DNA of 64,000 nt, from positions 1 through 64,000 of IMG/VR virus record IMGVR_UViG_3300007511_001983. One strand, 5' to 3'. The position numbers and the translations under genes were made by a program. The stretch comes from a virus. Below are positions 8,348 through 16,005 of this stretch, piece by piece. Position 1 is the first letter of the stretch. Every line of letters starts with the position of its first letter. The notes beneath the pieces were generated by a model, which was not told the origin of the DNA, did no database searches, and worked only from the letters and a program-made list of their open reading frames with translations.

Positions 8348-9248
8348 GTTTCCGATAAACAAGATCTTCATCGAAGGCCCAGACCTTTCTGGTAAGTCAT
8401 CATTATATAGGTCAATTCATGAGAAATCAAAGTTCAAATGGAACATCGATGACAGATCAACGTTATCAATGTGTGTGTATGCAAACCAGTATGACCGAGA
8501 TGACTTCTATCTCCGCCAGAATCTAAGTTTAGAGCTTTCAAACCTGAACAATCACCTCGTGTTACTACTGCCAGATCTCGGCGTCATTCATGATAGATTT
8601 CTGGATCGCGGCGACGAGTTTCAAGATGCTGATTCATTAGTCGATCTTCACCATAGGTTTGCTAAAGAGTTTGAAAAGGTTTGCATGTTGCCAAACGTTC
8701 ATGCATTCACTTCCGGGACTGCTGAAGAGCAAGCATCAAAAGTCATTGAAAATCTTTGTGAGTGGGAAGCAAGAACACCCAGGCAGATCGGAAAGCTGGT
8801 AAATGAGTTTGCAAAGTTCTCACCCAATCGTGAATGCACCACAATGCAGTTTCACTTCTACGACGACGGGACATTCGAAGGAGTCAATGACAATATTGAG
8901 TTCACGCCCGGCGAAGAAGTATATTACGCCAAAATCCGCGGTAAGCTCATAGGAAAAATTGAGGATGAACTAGCAGGATTAAACTCATATATGCGCAAGG
9001 AAACCAAAACATCCCGAAGGTTCGTATTCGCAGGTGACGACTGCATATCATTTATTCAGGTGCTAGTCAGAGATGGATTAATGGATGTGCACTCAGTATT
9101 CAGGTCGTCAGATACCCAAAGAAAAACTGCAACTGACATTCAGCTCATTCATTACCTAGGCAGAGAGGCCGCCAAAATACTCAGATTGAACACAGATGAC
9201 TATCGATTCCGATTCCGATTTAACATAAACAGTGCACACGTAATATAG
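8340..9248 (+). CDS. P-loop deoxynucleotide kinase fused to thymidylate-synthase-like domain
   Basis: 302 residues. The N-terminal part has a kinase Walker A loop (EGPDLSGKSS, residues 12-21) and a DR-rich segment (HDRFLDRGDEF) like thymidylate kinases. The C-terminal part resembles thymidylate synthase: Cys235 in GDDCISFIQ, then exactly 20 residues later RSSD (255-258), the same spacing as Cys146 to Arg166 in E. coli ThyA. The position equal to ThyA Asn177 is Asp266, the residue type seen in dCMP hydroxymethylases. The protein ends right after a SAHVI segment, so the last TS part is missing. It may act on dCMP or be a degenerate regulatory domain. Confidence 0.65.
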   Translation: MIKFPINKIFIEGPDLSGKSSLYRSIHEKSKFKWNIDDRSTLSMCVYANQYDRDDFYLRQNLSLELSNLNNHLVLLLPDLGVIHDRFLDRGDEFQDADSLVDLHHRFAKEFEKVCMLPNVHAFTSGTAEEQASKVIENLCEWEARTPRQIGKLVNEFAKFSPNRECTTMQFHFYDDGTFEGVNDNIEFTPGEEVYYAKIRGKLIGKIEDELAGLNSYMRKETKTSRRFVFAGDDCISFIQVLVRDGLMDVHSVFRSSDTQRKTATDIQLIHYLGREAAKILRLNTDDYRFRFRFNINSAHVI

Positions 9249-9260
9249 GTAGAACACACT

Positions 9261-9485
9261 ATGATCAACGGAAAGCATATTAACATTGATGAGCTCAAGT
9301 GGTATAAACTAGAGCGAGGAAGACATAGATCACAGCTTGTCATAAATATAGACAAGATTGTTGAGTGTATTAATAATGATTGCTGGTCAGCTGATCTAAA
9401 AGCAGCACTAGCCCAAGCACAATATGCATATGACTCTGCGTCTTTTACAGAATATAAAATAGAACTATTAGAGGACAAAGATTGA
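9261..9485 (+). CDS. Hypothetical protein
   Basis: 74 residues, mixed charged, with no domain I recognise. It overlaps the following gene (TTG inside its stop) and sits in the nucleotide/sugar gene run between the kinase-TS fusion and the QueF-like gene. No export signal or membrane segment. Confidence 0.5.
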   Translation: MINGKHINIDELKWYKLERGRHRSQLVINIDKIVECINNDCWSADLKAALAQAQYAYDSASFTEYKIELLEDKD

Positions 9486-9901
9486 CACAAAAAACAAAGA
9501 AAAAAATCTGGTCGGATTCATCAATACTCAAATCAATTAAAAACCCAACACCAGACTCATACGAAGTAAAAATCAAAGCTCCCGAAGTTACGTTCATGGG
9601 TGGAAAAAATAAGCCAGATTTTGCGTCTGTGTATTTAATTATGTATCCGCAAGATCATGTAGTTGAACTCAAATCTTTAAAGCTATATTTTTATCAATTC
9701 CGTGAAAAGCTCTTTTCATATGAAAGAATAATTAATGTAATTTATGATGATCTCATGAAAGTATACAAGCCAGAAAGATTAAGAGTAATGATAGATTTTA
9801 ATCCTCGAGGTGGAATATCATCAAGATTGACAATCGACTCAGACTGGAAATCTCGAGGCGGAAAAGATAAGTTTAAAAATTGGAATGAGAGCCCGTGGTA
9901 A
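9482..9901 (+). CDS. QueF-like (7-cyano-7-deazaguanine reductase family) protein lacking the usual cysteine
   Basis: 139 residues. It matches the QueF/T-fold family through KPDFASVYLIMYP, VELKSLKLYFYQFR, DDL and NPRGGIS. QueF reduces preQ0 to preQ1 in 7-deazaguanine synthesis using a cysteine a few residues before the PDFA aspartate. Here that stretch reads EVTFMGGKNKPDFA with no cysteine, while the Asp is kept. It may therefore use preQ0 or another substrate differently, or be a binding protein. TTG start overlapping the previous stop; GTG of the next gene overlaps its end. Confidence 0.75.
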   Translation: MTQKTKKKIWSDSSILKSIKNPTPDSYEVKIKAPEVTFMGGKNKPDFASVYLIMYPQDHVVELKSLKLYFYQFREKLFSYERIINVIYDDLMKVYKPERLRVMIDFNPRGGISSRLTIDSDWKSRGGKDKFKNWNESPW

Positions 9902-10341
9902 AAAACAAGCTCAAAGTAGGATTCACATGCAGCAGTTTCGACCTATTGCATCCAGGGCACGTTGTAATGCTCAAGGATTGCAAGAATGTATGTGACTATT
10001 TGATTGTCGGGTTACAAACTGATCCAACGATTGACCGCAAGGACAAAAACAAGCCAATCCAGACATTCCGCGAAAGAGAGCTTATGATTCGCTCTATTAA
10101 GTACGTCGATGAGGTTGCCAAGTATGAGACTGAAGCAGAGCTTTATGAGCTAATCAAGGATTTAAATCCAGAAGTCAGAATTTTGGGAACCGACTGGAAA
10201 GACAAAGAGTTTACTGGGCATGATCTTGAAATTCCGATTCACTGGCACAATCGTGATCATGACTGGTCAACATCAGAATTAAGAAGTAGAATTTACCGAG
10301 TAGAGCTAGACAAAATGGAAAGATTAATGGGGCGTCTATGA
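9895..10341 (+). CDS. Glycerol-3-phosphate cytidylyltransferase-like (TagD-type)
   Basis: 148 residues with a complete small cytidylyltransferase core: FTCSSFDLLHPGH (HxGH at residues 18-21), a PIQTFRERELMIRSIKYVDEV segment and a final WSTSELRSRI replacing the family's ISTTxLxxRI. It would join CTP to a phosphorylated polyol or sugar, giving a CDP-activated product. It overlaps QueF-like and epimerase genes on both sides by 4-7 bases, so it probably works in one pathway with the epimerase, perhaps for glycosylation. Confidence 0.85.
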   Translation: MVKNKLKVGFTCSSFDLLHPGHVVMLKDCKNVCDYLIVGLQTDPTIDRKDKNKPIQTFRERELMIRSIKYVDEVAKYETEAELYELIKDLNPEVRILGTDWKDKEFTGHDLEIPIHWHNRDHDWSTSELRSRIYRVELDKMERLMGRL

Positions 10342-11267
10342 GTAGAAAAGCATTAGTAACAGGCGCAGCAGGATTCATCGGCTCAAACTTGGTTCGAAAG
10401 CTGCTTGAAGAAGGCTGGAGTGTCACGGGTGTCGACGACCTCAGCTCTGGGCATCTTGAGTTAGTTGAGGGTTGTAAGGGCCTCCGACTCATTGTCGATG
10501 ACTTTGCAGGAGCGCAAGCAATAGCTGAGATAGAAAGGGGCGACTACGATGTTGTGTTTCATGTCGCCGCAATCCCACGAGTAAGCTACTCAGTTGAGCA
10601 CCCATCAGAGACAACTCTGACAAATATCGCAAAGACAGTCAAGTTAATGGAAGCATGTCGAGGAACTATTGACAGGTTCGTGTTCTCATCGTCATCGTCA
10701 GTCTACGGCGGCGCCGAGATCATGCCTACACCGACTGATCACCCGCGAGATCCCAAGTCGCCATATGCATGGCACAAGTCGTCAATCGAAGATCTACTTC
10801 GAATGTTCGGCAACCTTCATGATTTTGACTCTGTGTGTCTGAGATACTTTAATGTCTTCGGCCCAAATCAATATGGTGACTCGCCGTATTCAACAGCTAT
10901 ATCTGCTTGGTGTCATGCAATCAAGCACGGAACGCCCCTTCGATCTGACGGAACTGGCGAGCAATCACGTGACATGTGCTATGTTGACAATGTAGTTGAC
11001 ATGAACATTCGGGCTGCAAATCACGCCGAGTCTTTAAGAGGAGAATCATTCAATGTTGCATGCGGAGATCGAACGACAAATAACGAAATCCTCGAGGCAC
11101 TAAAAGAGAGATTCGGAGATCTGGATATCAATCATGCACCACCCCGCCCCGGCGACGTTATGCACACCCAGGCAGATATCTCAGAGACAGAACGAGTATT
11201 TGGATACAAGCCGCTGGTAAAATTTTGGCCCGGGTTCCAGAAAACGCTAGAGTGGTGGGATATTTAA
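10338..11267 (+). CDS. NAD-dependent sugar epimerase/dehydratase
   Basis: 309 residues, full-length extended short-chain dehydrogenase. It has the Rossmann GAAGFIGS at residues 9-16, VDDLSSGH, and the catalytic Y-x-x-x-K (Tyr143, Lys147) preceded by a Ser-rich FSSSSSVYGG. The family includes UDP-glucose 4-epimerase and related UDP-sugar enzymes. Exact substrate is not readable. It follows a cytidylyltransferase with ATG overlap, suggesting nucleotide-sugar metabolism for virion, DNA or host-surface glycosylation. Confidence 0.9.
   Translation: MSRKALVTGAAGFIGSNLVRKLLEEGWSVTGVDDLSSGHLELVEGCKGLRLIVDDFAGAQAIAEIERGDYDVVFHVAAIPRVSYSVEHPSETTLTNIAKTVKLMEACRGTIDRFVFSSSSSVYGGAEIMPTPTDHPRDPKSPYAWHKSSIEDLLRMFGNLHDFDSVCLRYFNVFGPNQYGDSPYSTAISAWCHAIKHGTPLRSDGTGEQSRDMCYVDNVVDMNIRAANHAESLRGESFNVACGDRTTNNEILEALKERFGDLDINHAPPRPGDVMHTQADISETERVFGYKPLVKFWPGFQKTLEWWDI
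11260..11267 (+). promoter_or_regulatory. ATATTTAA late-promoter-like motif (variant)
   Basis: One mismatch to ATATTTAT, 24 bases before the ATG at 11292 of a tagged protein; overlaps the epimerase stop. Confidence 0.25.
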
Positions 11268-11291
11268 TCATACCGACACGAGGATAATGAT

Positions 11292-11603
11292 ATGAAAATA
11301 ACTCTCGCTGAGCTAAGATGCTTAATTAAAGAAGCAATTGCTGATACAGGCGACTCTTTCGACCCACTTTCATTCCTAAGAAGATCAAGGAAGGTAAACT
11401 ATAAACCCCTACCAGATAGCATGCGACGAGAGTATGATGCAGCCACTACGATATTGAGCACCGCAAGTGATACAATGTCTCTTGAAGAGCTTATTCATTC
11501 ACTTGAAACCGACGAGAACCCCATAGAGAGATCTGCCGCTGATCCTCGGTATGCGCAGATTGAGCTAGCATGGATCGAGCACCAGCATGCACAGAAGGCA
11601 TAG
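11292..11603 (+). CDS. Tagged hypothetical protein (LRxLIKEAI N terminus)
   Basis: 103 residues. The N terminus MKITLAELRCLIKEAI belongs to a short amphipathic tag shared by at least eight otherwise unrelated proteins in this window. The rest is hydrophilic and unrecognised. Preceded by GAGG and a late-promoter-like motif. Probably a virion or virion-packaged protein if the tag is a targeting peptide (inference). Confidence 0.6.
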   Translation: MKITLAELRCLIKEAIADTGDSFDPLSFLRRSRKVNYKPLPDSMRREYDAATTILSTASDTMSLEELIHSLETDENPIERSAADPRYAQIELAWIEHQHAQKA

Positions 11604-11612
11604 CAACTTAGA

Positions 11613-12119
11613 TTGGAACTTTCCCTTGGGATAAAGAACAAAAAGATTAGGATCGCGTTCTACAAAGGGCCAATGAACTGGCGAACGTGGATTGTCAAGT
11701 GGCGAACTGGCGGAACATATACTCACTGTGAATTAGTGATGCCGTCAGGCGACTGTATTGGTATTTCACCAGAAGATTCACCGCCAAGAATCAGGATGAA
11801 GCGACAAGAACTACCCGATGATGATTGGGATTTCATCGACATAATGGTCGACAAGATCCAGATCATAAAGATCATTTCGTTTTTCAATAGCACATACGGG
11901 CATAAATACGACTGGTTCGGGATGGTGATGTCATATGCTTCGCCTTGGTTCATCAAACATGAGAGAAAATGGTACTGCAGTCAATGGATTGCGACGCTGC
12001 TCACAGTGTCTGATGTTTATTCATTTAACTATATCAAGATGTCGCCGACAAAACTATATGACATGCTGAGCATGAAAGTCAATAACGGATTAATCGACGG
12101 ATCAGTAGAAGATGCATGA
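11613..12119 (+). CDS. Papain-like/NlpC-P60-type putative cysteine hydrolase
   Basis: 168 residues. The pattern RTGGTYTHCELV near residues 31-43, KYDWFGMV and WYCSQW near residue 120 resembles circularly permuted NlpC/P60 (YiiX-like) enzymes, which use Cys and His to cut amide or ester bonds. The Cys in YCSQW is the likely nucleophile and the His in YTHCEL its partner. TTG start with a weak ribosome site. Next to a tiny membrane ORF and an M23 peptidase, so a wall or envelope role at entry or lysis is plausible. Confidence 0.6.
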   Translation: MELSLGIKNKKIRIAFYKGPMNWRTWIVKWRTGGTYTHCELVMPSGDCIGISPEDSPPRIRMKRQELPDDDWDFIDIMVDKIQIIKIISFFNSTYGHKYDWFGMVMSYASPWFIKHERKWYCSQWIATLLTVSDVYSFNYIKMSPTKLYDMLSMKVNNGLIDGSVEDA

Positions 12120-12198
12120 TCTCTTTTCTAGCGAGTGGTTCAAAATTGCAATGGTTGCATTACTCATCATCGCTCTAAGGGCCTCGGGAAAGCAATAA
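12112..12198 (+). CDS. Tiny single-helix membrane protein
   Basis: 28 residues from ATG 12112, overlapping the previous stop, ending TAA directly against the ATG of the M23 peptidase. It has a short charged N terminus, a hydrophobic run (about residues 10-23: WFKIAMVALLIIAL) and a basic tail. Position between two envelope hydrolases suggests a holin-like or anchor role, but size makes this tentative. Confidence 0.4.
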   Translation: MHDLFSSEWFKIAMVALLIIALRASGKQ

Positions 12199-12681
12199 AT
12201 GATATTAAGTTTAATTTTAGCTGCAAATATTTGTAATAGCCCAATAAAATTAAACACTGGGTATATTTCTTCCCATTATGGCCCGAGGCAAATGATTAAG
12301 AACGGCTTAGTGTCACACCACGACGGAGTTGATATTGCAGCAAAAGTTGGGACACCAATCTATTCAATTCAGGCAGGTAAGATAAAGTCAGTTCATATTC
12401 AAGACGATGGAGCAAAGATTGTCGACACTATTTCAGTTGATGATCAAGGTGTTTCCAGGATTATACGATATGCTCACCTAAGCAAATTTTCTGTCACAGA
12501 AGGTCAGCTTATTGAATCGGGTGGATTAATCGGTTATGTGGGAATGACTGGGAATACAACCGGCCCACACGTTCATATTTCAACAGCCCTTTATGTTCAC
12601 AATAAGGGTAAATACATTCATCAAAATCCCGAAAAAGTTTTAAACCTCTGTAAATACAAGGTGAAAATTGAGTATAAATAA
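12199..12681 (+). CDS. Exported M23-family peptidoglycan endopeptidase
   Basis: 160 residues. A short signal peptide (MILSLILAANICNS) is followed by the LytM/M23 fold: SSHYGPR, HHDGVDIA (zinc His and Asp), GTPIYSIQAGKI, YAHLS and GPHVHIS (HxH). All metal residues are present. The enzyme cuts peptide cross-links in the wall, for lysis or for genome entry. It directly abuts the small membrane ORF and precedes the glycine-zipper protein gene. Confidence 0.88.
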   Translation: MILSLILAANICNSPIKLNTGYISSHYGPRQMIKNGLVSHHDGVDIAAKVGTPIYSIQAGKIKSVHIQDDGAKIVDTISVDDQGVSRIIRYAHLSKFSVTEGQLIESGGLIGYVGMTGNTTGPHVHISTALYVHNKGKYIHQNPEKVLNLCKYKVKIEYK

Positions 12682-12796
12682 AGCAGCTCTGTCAATCACT
12701 AGCAAGGTTTTTAAAAATAAATGAAAAAAAGAGGAAACCCTCTCGAAAAATGTCCGATAATATAGATAGGAAAACAATTAATGGGAGGTTTTCAAA

Positions 12797-13621
12797 ATGG
12801 TAGTTGGAATTAATTCTCTTGGGACACGCGTTAATAAAGCAATGGATAATCTTGGTTACCCAGATGCAATTGGCGATATTGTCGGAGCCCAAACTGATCT
12901 TGCAACCTTTAACATCTCAGGCGCAGTTCAAAACTGGAAAGATCTATTCTCAGGAATGCCGACTGCAAAGTTTCTAACTAAACCATCTGATGCAATTGCG
13001 CGATCACGACAATTGCATAGTGACACATATGCAGCAGGTTCAGGTGGAACATTGGCTACTGCACTCCAAAAGATGGACGGCGAACTCATGGATCTTATGA
13101 AAGCTGCAGGTTCAAAAGTAGGTTCATTAATGAATCAACAAGGGAGTGGCCAAGCTGACCTTGGCGATCTGGTCGGCCCAAATGCACCAATTGAAGACCG
13201 AATTGCAGCTTTCTTGTTCAAGCAAATGAAGGAAAGCGATAAAGCTCTTGAAGCACAAATGAAGAAATACGAAGCTATCGGTAAATCTACCAAAAAGAAA
13301 TCGGGTGGATTCTTTGGTTCAATCAAATCTGCATTCAAATCAGTTGCATCATCTGCATTTTCAATCGGCGGAGGAGCGCTCGGCGGAATGATCGGCGGTC
13401 CAATCGGAACCAAACTCGGTTCTGCGTTCGGCGGCGGATTATTCGGCGGAATGTTCGGCAAGAAAAAAGCAGCTAGTAGTGACAAGGAACATTCAAAATC
13501 AGTAATGAACTTTAAGATTCAGCAATTGATGAACAAAAGGGCACAATTACATGACTTAATATCTAATGTTTTAAAAACGATGCATTCAATGAGCATGAAT
13601 TGCATTAGAAATATAAAATAA
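12797..13621 (+). CDS. Glycine-zipper membrane/pore-like protein
   Basis: 274 residues, ATG preceded by GGGAGG. Hydrophilic N-terminal part, then a long Gly/Ala-rich hydrophobic stretch (about residues 190-225, many G-x-x-x-G steps) followed by GKKKA, which can form membrane-inserting helices. The C terminus (MNFKIQQL...ISNVLK...NCIRNI) resembles the C terminus of the gene at 14603. No enzyme motif. Context with an M23 peptidase and a YscI-like protein suggests a delivery or pore component; this is inference. Confidence 0.6.
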   Translation: MVVGINSLGTRVNKAMDNLGYPDAIGDIVGAQTDLATFNISGAVQNWKDLFSGMPTAKFLTKPSDAIARSRQLHSDTYAAGSGGTLATALQKMDGELMDLMKAAGSKVGSLMNQQGSGQADLGDLVGPNAPIEDRIAAFLFKQMKESDKALEAQMKKYEAIGKSTKKKSGGFFGSIKSAFKSVASSAFSIGGGALGGMIGGPIGTKLGSAFGGGLFGGMFGKKKAASSDKEHSKSVMNFKIQQLMNKRAQLHDLISNVLKTMHSMSMNCIRNIK

Positions 13622-13624
13622 TAA

Positions 13625-13632
13625 ATATTTAT
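13625..13632 (+). promoter_or_regulatory. ATATTTAT motif just before HNH endonuclease
   Basis: Octamer only 4 bases before the assigned ATG, so a promoter role for this start is doubtful; noted because the other two endonuclease genes also have the motif upstream. Confidence 0.15.
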
Positions 13633-13636
13633 CAAT

Positions 13637-14599
13637 ATGTTAGTTGAAACATTTTACATAGTTCCGGCAGATGGAAAACAAAAAAACCCAAGAAAGAAGC
13701 TGGTTGCTAAATTTAGTTGTGATATATGCAGTGAAGAATTTCAATCTTCAAATTCAATAAAAAAGAAGATTAAAAGAAATAATCACTTTTGTTCTAAGTT
13801 TTGTTTCGGTGAATCTTTAAGAAATTCTGGTCATTTAAGACGACAGATAGAAGATACAAATTTAAAAAAGTATGGAGTAAAAAATCCTGCGTCACTCAAA
13901 GAAACTAAAGAGAAAATAGAGAACACTAGATTAAAAAAGTATGGTGTAAAGCACTTGATGCAATCGCAGGAATTCTTAGACAAGAGGGTTAAAACATATA
14001 TTAAGAATCTTGGTGTTGATAATCCGTCAAAATCAAAAGAAGTTCAAGATAAGAAGGTTATGACTAGCATAAAGAACCACGGAGCAACTCATCCGCACAT
14101 GAGTAAAAAAATACAAGAAAAATATAAGAAAACATGTAGGGAGAGGTTTGGTGTAGATAACCCGCTATCAAATAACAGGGTAAGAGAAAAATGCAAAGAA
14201 ACGCTTGTGAAAAGATATGGTGTAGAGTTTTCACTACAGTCTGACGAGATAATTGAAAAATTTTATAAAACAAAATTTGGAATATCAAGAAGCGACTACA
14301 TTGCACAACTGCCAGAGTTTGAAAACTACAAAAGAGAAGTAAGTAAGATCACAAACCAACAACCCATTCACTTGCTAGAAAACTCTAATAAAAATAGAGG
14401 TAAAGGTGAAGACGACTACCAGCTTGATCACATGTTTTCAAAGCGGGAAGGTTTTTTACAAGATATAGATTCAGAAATAATTGGAAATATATGCAATCTT
14501 GAATTCATCCCGGCAAGAGAAAATATATCAAAGGGAAAAGATTGCTCGATATCAAAAGAAGAACTAATAAAAAGATTCAACGAATCAGATAAGGAATAA
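13637..14599 (+). CDS. Free-standing HNH homing endonuclease
   Basis: 320 residues. A Cys-rich N terminus (CDICSEEF...HFCSKFCFGE) is followed by about six repeats of a KKYGVxNPxxSxExxxK-type DNA-binding unit (residues 70-215), then an HNH core: DHMFSKREGF, NLEFIP and EN near residues 258-300. This architecture is common in phage mobile endonucleases. It sits between two structural-type genes and does not appear to disrupt either. AT-rich compared with its neighbours, indicating later acquisition. Confidence 0.85.
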   Translation: MLVETFYIVPADGKQKNPRKKLVAKFSCDICSEEFQSSNSIKKKIKRNNHFCSKFCFGESLRNSGHLRRQIEDTNLKKYGVKNPASLKETKEKIENTRLKKYGVKHLMQSQEFLDKRVKTYIKNLGVDNPSKSKEVQDKKVMTSIKNHGATHPHMSKKIQEKYKKTCRERFGVDNPLSNNRVREKCKETLVKRYGVEFSLQSDEIIEKFYKTKFGISRSDYIAQLPEFENYKREVSKITNQQPIHLLENSNKNRGKGEDDYQLDHMFSKREGFLQDIDSEIIGNICNLEFIPARENISKGKDCSISKEELIKRFNESDKE

Positions 14600-14602
14600 A
14601 AA

Positions 14603-15091
14603 ATGACCGGTATCAATAGATTAAACAGTGGAAATTCAATTCGAGTTAATTCGGCACCGCTTCATACCCGACAAACTGCAAGAAATGATTTTGGGTCACA
14701 GATAGGCCGCGGAGTTGCTAACGGTGCAAATGCTGTAGCTGGCGCTGTTGCAGTTGCTGCACCATTCGTCCCAGGCGGAGCGGTTGTAAGTGCTACCGTA
14801 AATCAAGCAGCAGGCGCCATCGGCAATTACGCCCCAGGTGGAACAATGAATACTCCGGGCCAGATGCCGGGACCAAATACCCAAATTGGTGCTGGTCAAG
14901 CCGGAACCTCAAGCACACAATCACTGATGGATCAAACTAAGCAAATGCAGGAGATGCAGATGTCGTTCAATCTACAATATCTAAATCTTCAAAATAAGAT
15001 GCAAAATGAGAATCGTCAATATAGTACTATCTCAAATGTCCTTAAAGCAAAGTCAGATACTGCTAAGAACGCAATAAATAATATACGCTAA
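14603..15091 (+). CDS. Virion/secretion-type protein with Gly-Ala-rich centre
   Basis: 162 residues. Residues about 35-75 are Gly/Ala/Val-rich and weakly hydrophobic; the C-terminal half is Gln/Asn/Met-rich and helical, with FNLQYLNLQNKMQ and ISNVLKAKSDTAKNAINNI. The ISNVLK...N-x-I-x-N-I end is shared with the gene at 12797. No catalytic motif. Its gene is 3 bases before the YscI-like gene, so the two are probably co-expressed. Confidence 0.6.
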   Translation: MTGINRLNSGNSIRVNSAPLHTRQTARNDFGSQIGRGVANGANAVAGAVAVAAPFVPGGAVVSATVNQAAGAIGNYAPGGTMNTPGQMPGPNTQIGAGQAGTSSTQSLMDQTKQMQEMQMSFNLQYLNLQNKMQNENRQYSTISNVLKAKSDTAKNAINNIR

Positions 15092-15093
15092 AA

Positions 15094-15501
15094 ATGGATA
15101 TCCCTGGTCTTAATATACAGATACCTGCAGTTAATCCTCAAGTATCACCACAGAATATATCTAAGAGTTTCCAGGATGTCCTTAGTGAAGGTTCGTCTTC
15201 TTCTACAATAGGTAATATATCTTCCACCCAAAAGATGACAGAAGTCACACCTACACCAAAACTCCGAGTAGACAAAACAGAAAATACAAACTTCAATAAA
15301 ATATTCTCAGGTTTGATATCTGGGCAAGGGAAACTCGACAAAATAATCAAGCTTGCAACCTCAGGAAAGTCATTCAGTCCTACCGAACTACTTGCAATTC
15401 AAGCAGGAGTTTATAAATTCAGTCAGGAACTTGAATTAACTTCAAAGGTGGTCGAAAAAGCAACTGATGGTGTTAAACAGACTTTACAGACTCAGGTATA
15501 A
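15094..15501 (+). CDS. YscI/HrpB-like inner-rod-type protein
   Basis: 135 residues. The C-terminal 55 residues (GKSFSPTELLAIQ, YKFSQELELTSKVVEKATDGVK, LQTQV) match the pattern of type III secretion inner-rod proteins of the YscI/HrpB family: a helical segment with LLxxQ, SxExxLxSKVxxKAT and a final xxxQ. The N-terminal half is Ser/Pro-rich and disordered, also usual for that family. In a phage this would be a small helical rod subunit of a tail or injection structure. Similarity is by eye and needs profile confirmation. Confidence 0.55.
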   Translation: MDIPGLNIQIPAVNPQVSPQNISKSFQDVLSEGSSSSTIGNISSTQKMTEVTPTPKLRVDKTENTNFNKIFSGLISGQGKLDKIIKLATSGKSFSPTELLAIQAGVYKFSQELELTSKVVEKATDGVKQTLQTQV

Positions 15502-15520
15502 ATCTTTCCTCGCATAGGGT

Positions 15521-15528
15521 ATATTTAT
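15521..15528 (+). promoter_or_regulatory. ATATTTAT late-promoter-like motif
   Basis: 24 bases upstream of the ATG at 15553 of a tagged protein, in a 50-base intergenic gap. Confidence 0.4.
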
Positions 15529-15552
15529 TAATACCTTCCTCGGAGTGTGTAT

Positions 15553-15999
15553 ATGCAAATCAAGTTAAATGAATTACGTCAAATAATTCGAGAAGAACTA
15601 AGCAGAATCAATGAATCATCTGAACATGATCACGAAACGATTTGGGATAAAGCTGACGAAATGTTAAAGTCAGAACTATCTCCTGACGAGATAAGTCAGT
15701 TTATGGGTCTTGCTGCACTTTACGATGAAGGAAAAACATATACAGAAATTCAAGGTTGGCTTCGGTTTAGGCCTCAAATAAAGAGGCTTTTAATTTCAGC
15801 TGCTTTAGGAAACAAACCTAAATCAGTTAAAAAACATTTAAACCGTTTGTCAAAATATTTAGATGAGTATTTAAAAGTATCAAATCAATCTATTGACGAC
15901 CTTCAAGATGACGGCTGGGATTCTTTCGTTGGAATATCTGAAGAAATTATGTCTAATCCAATGAGTGCATCATTTTTAAAAAGGCGATGGAAGTCGTAA
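15553..15999 (+). CDS. Tagged hypothetical protein (LRQIIREEL N terminus)
   Basis: 148 residues from ATG 15553 (the GTG six bases earlier is less likely; CGGAG lies 8-10 bases upstream). The N terminus MQIKLNELRQIIREELSRINE is the clearest version of the shared tag, ending in I-x-E. The remainder is charged and helical with no known domain. Confidence 0.65.
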   Translation: MQIKLNELRQIIREELSRINESSEHDHETIWDKADEMLKSELSPDEISQFMGLAALYDEGKTYTEIQGWLRFRPQIKRLLISAALGNKPKSVKKHLNRLSKYLDEYLKVSNQSIDDLQDDGWDSFVGISEEIMSNPMSASFLKRRWKS

Positions 16000-16005
16000 G
16001 ATACG

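Noticed and set aside
12710-12745. Hairpin AGAGG-AAAC-CCTCT as terminator
   Set aside because: The stem is only 5 bp and has no following T run on the + strand; the T run fits the opposite strand, which has no genes.
12797-15091. Gene interrupted by the HNH endonuclease
   Set aside because: The upstream protein ends with a complete C terminus similar to that of the downstream protein, and neither shows a broken domain, so this is an intergenic insertion.
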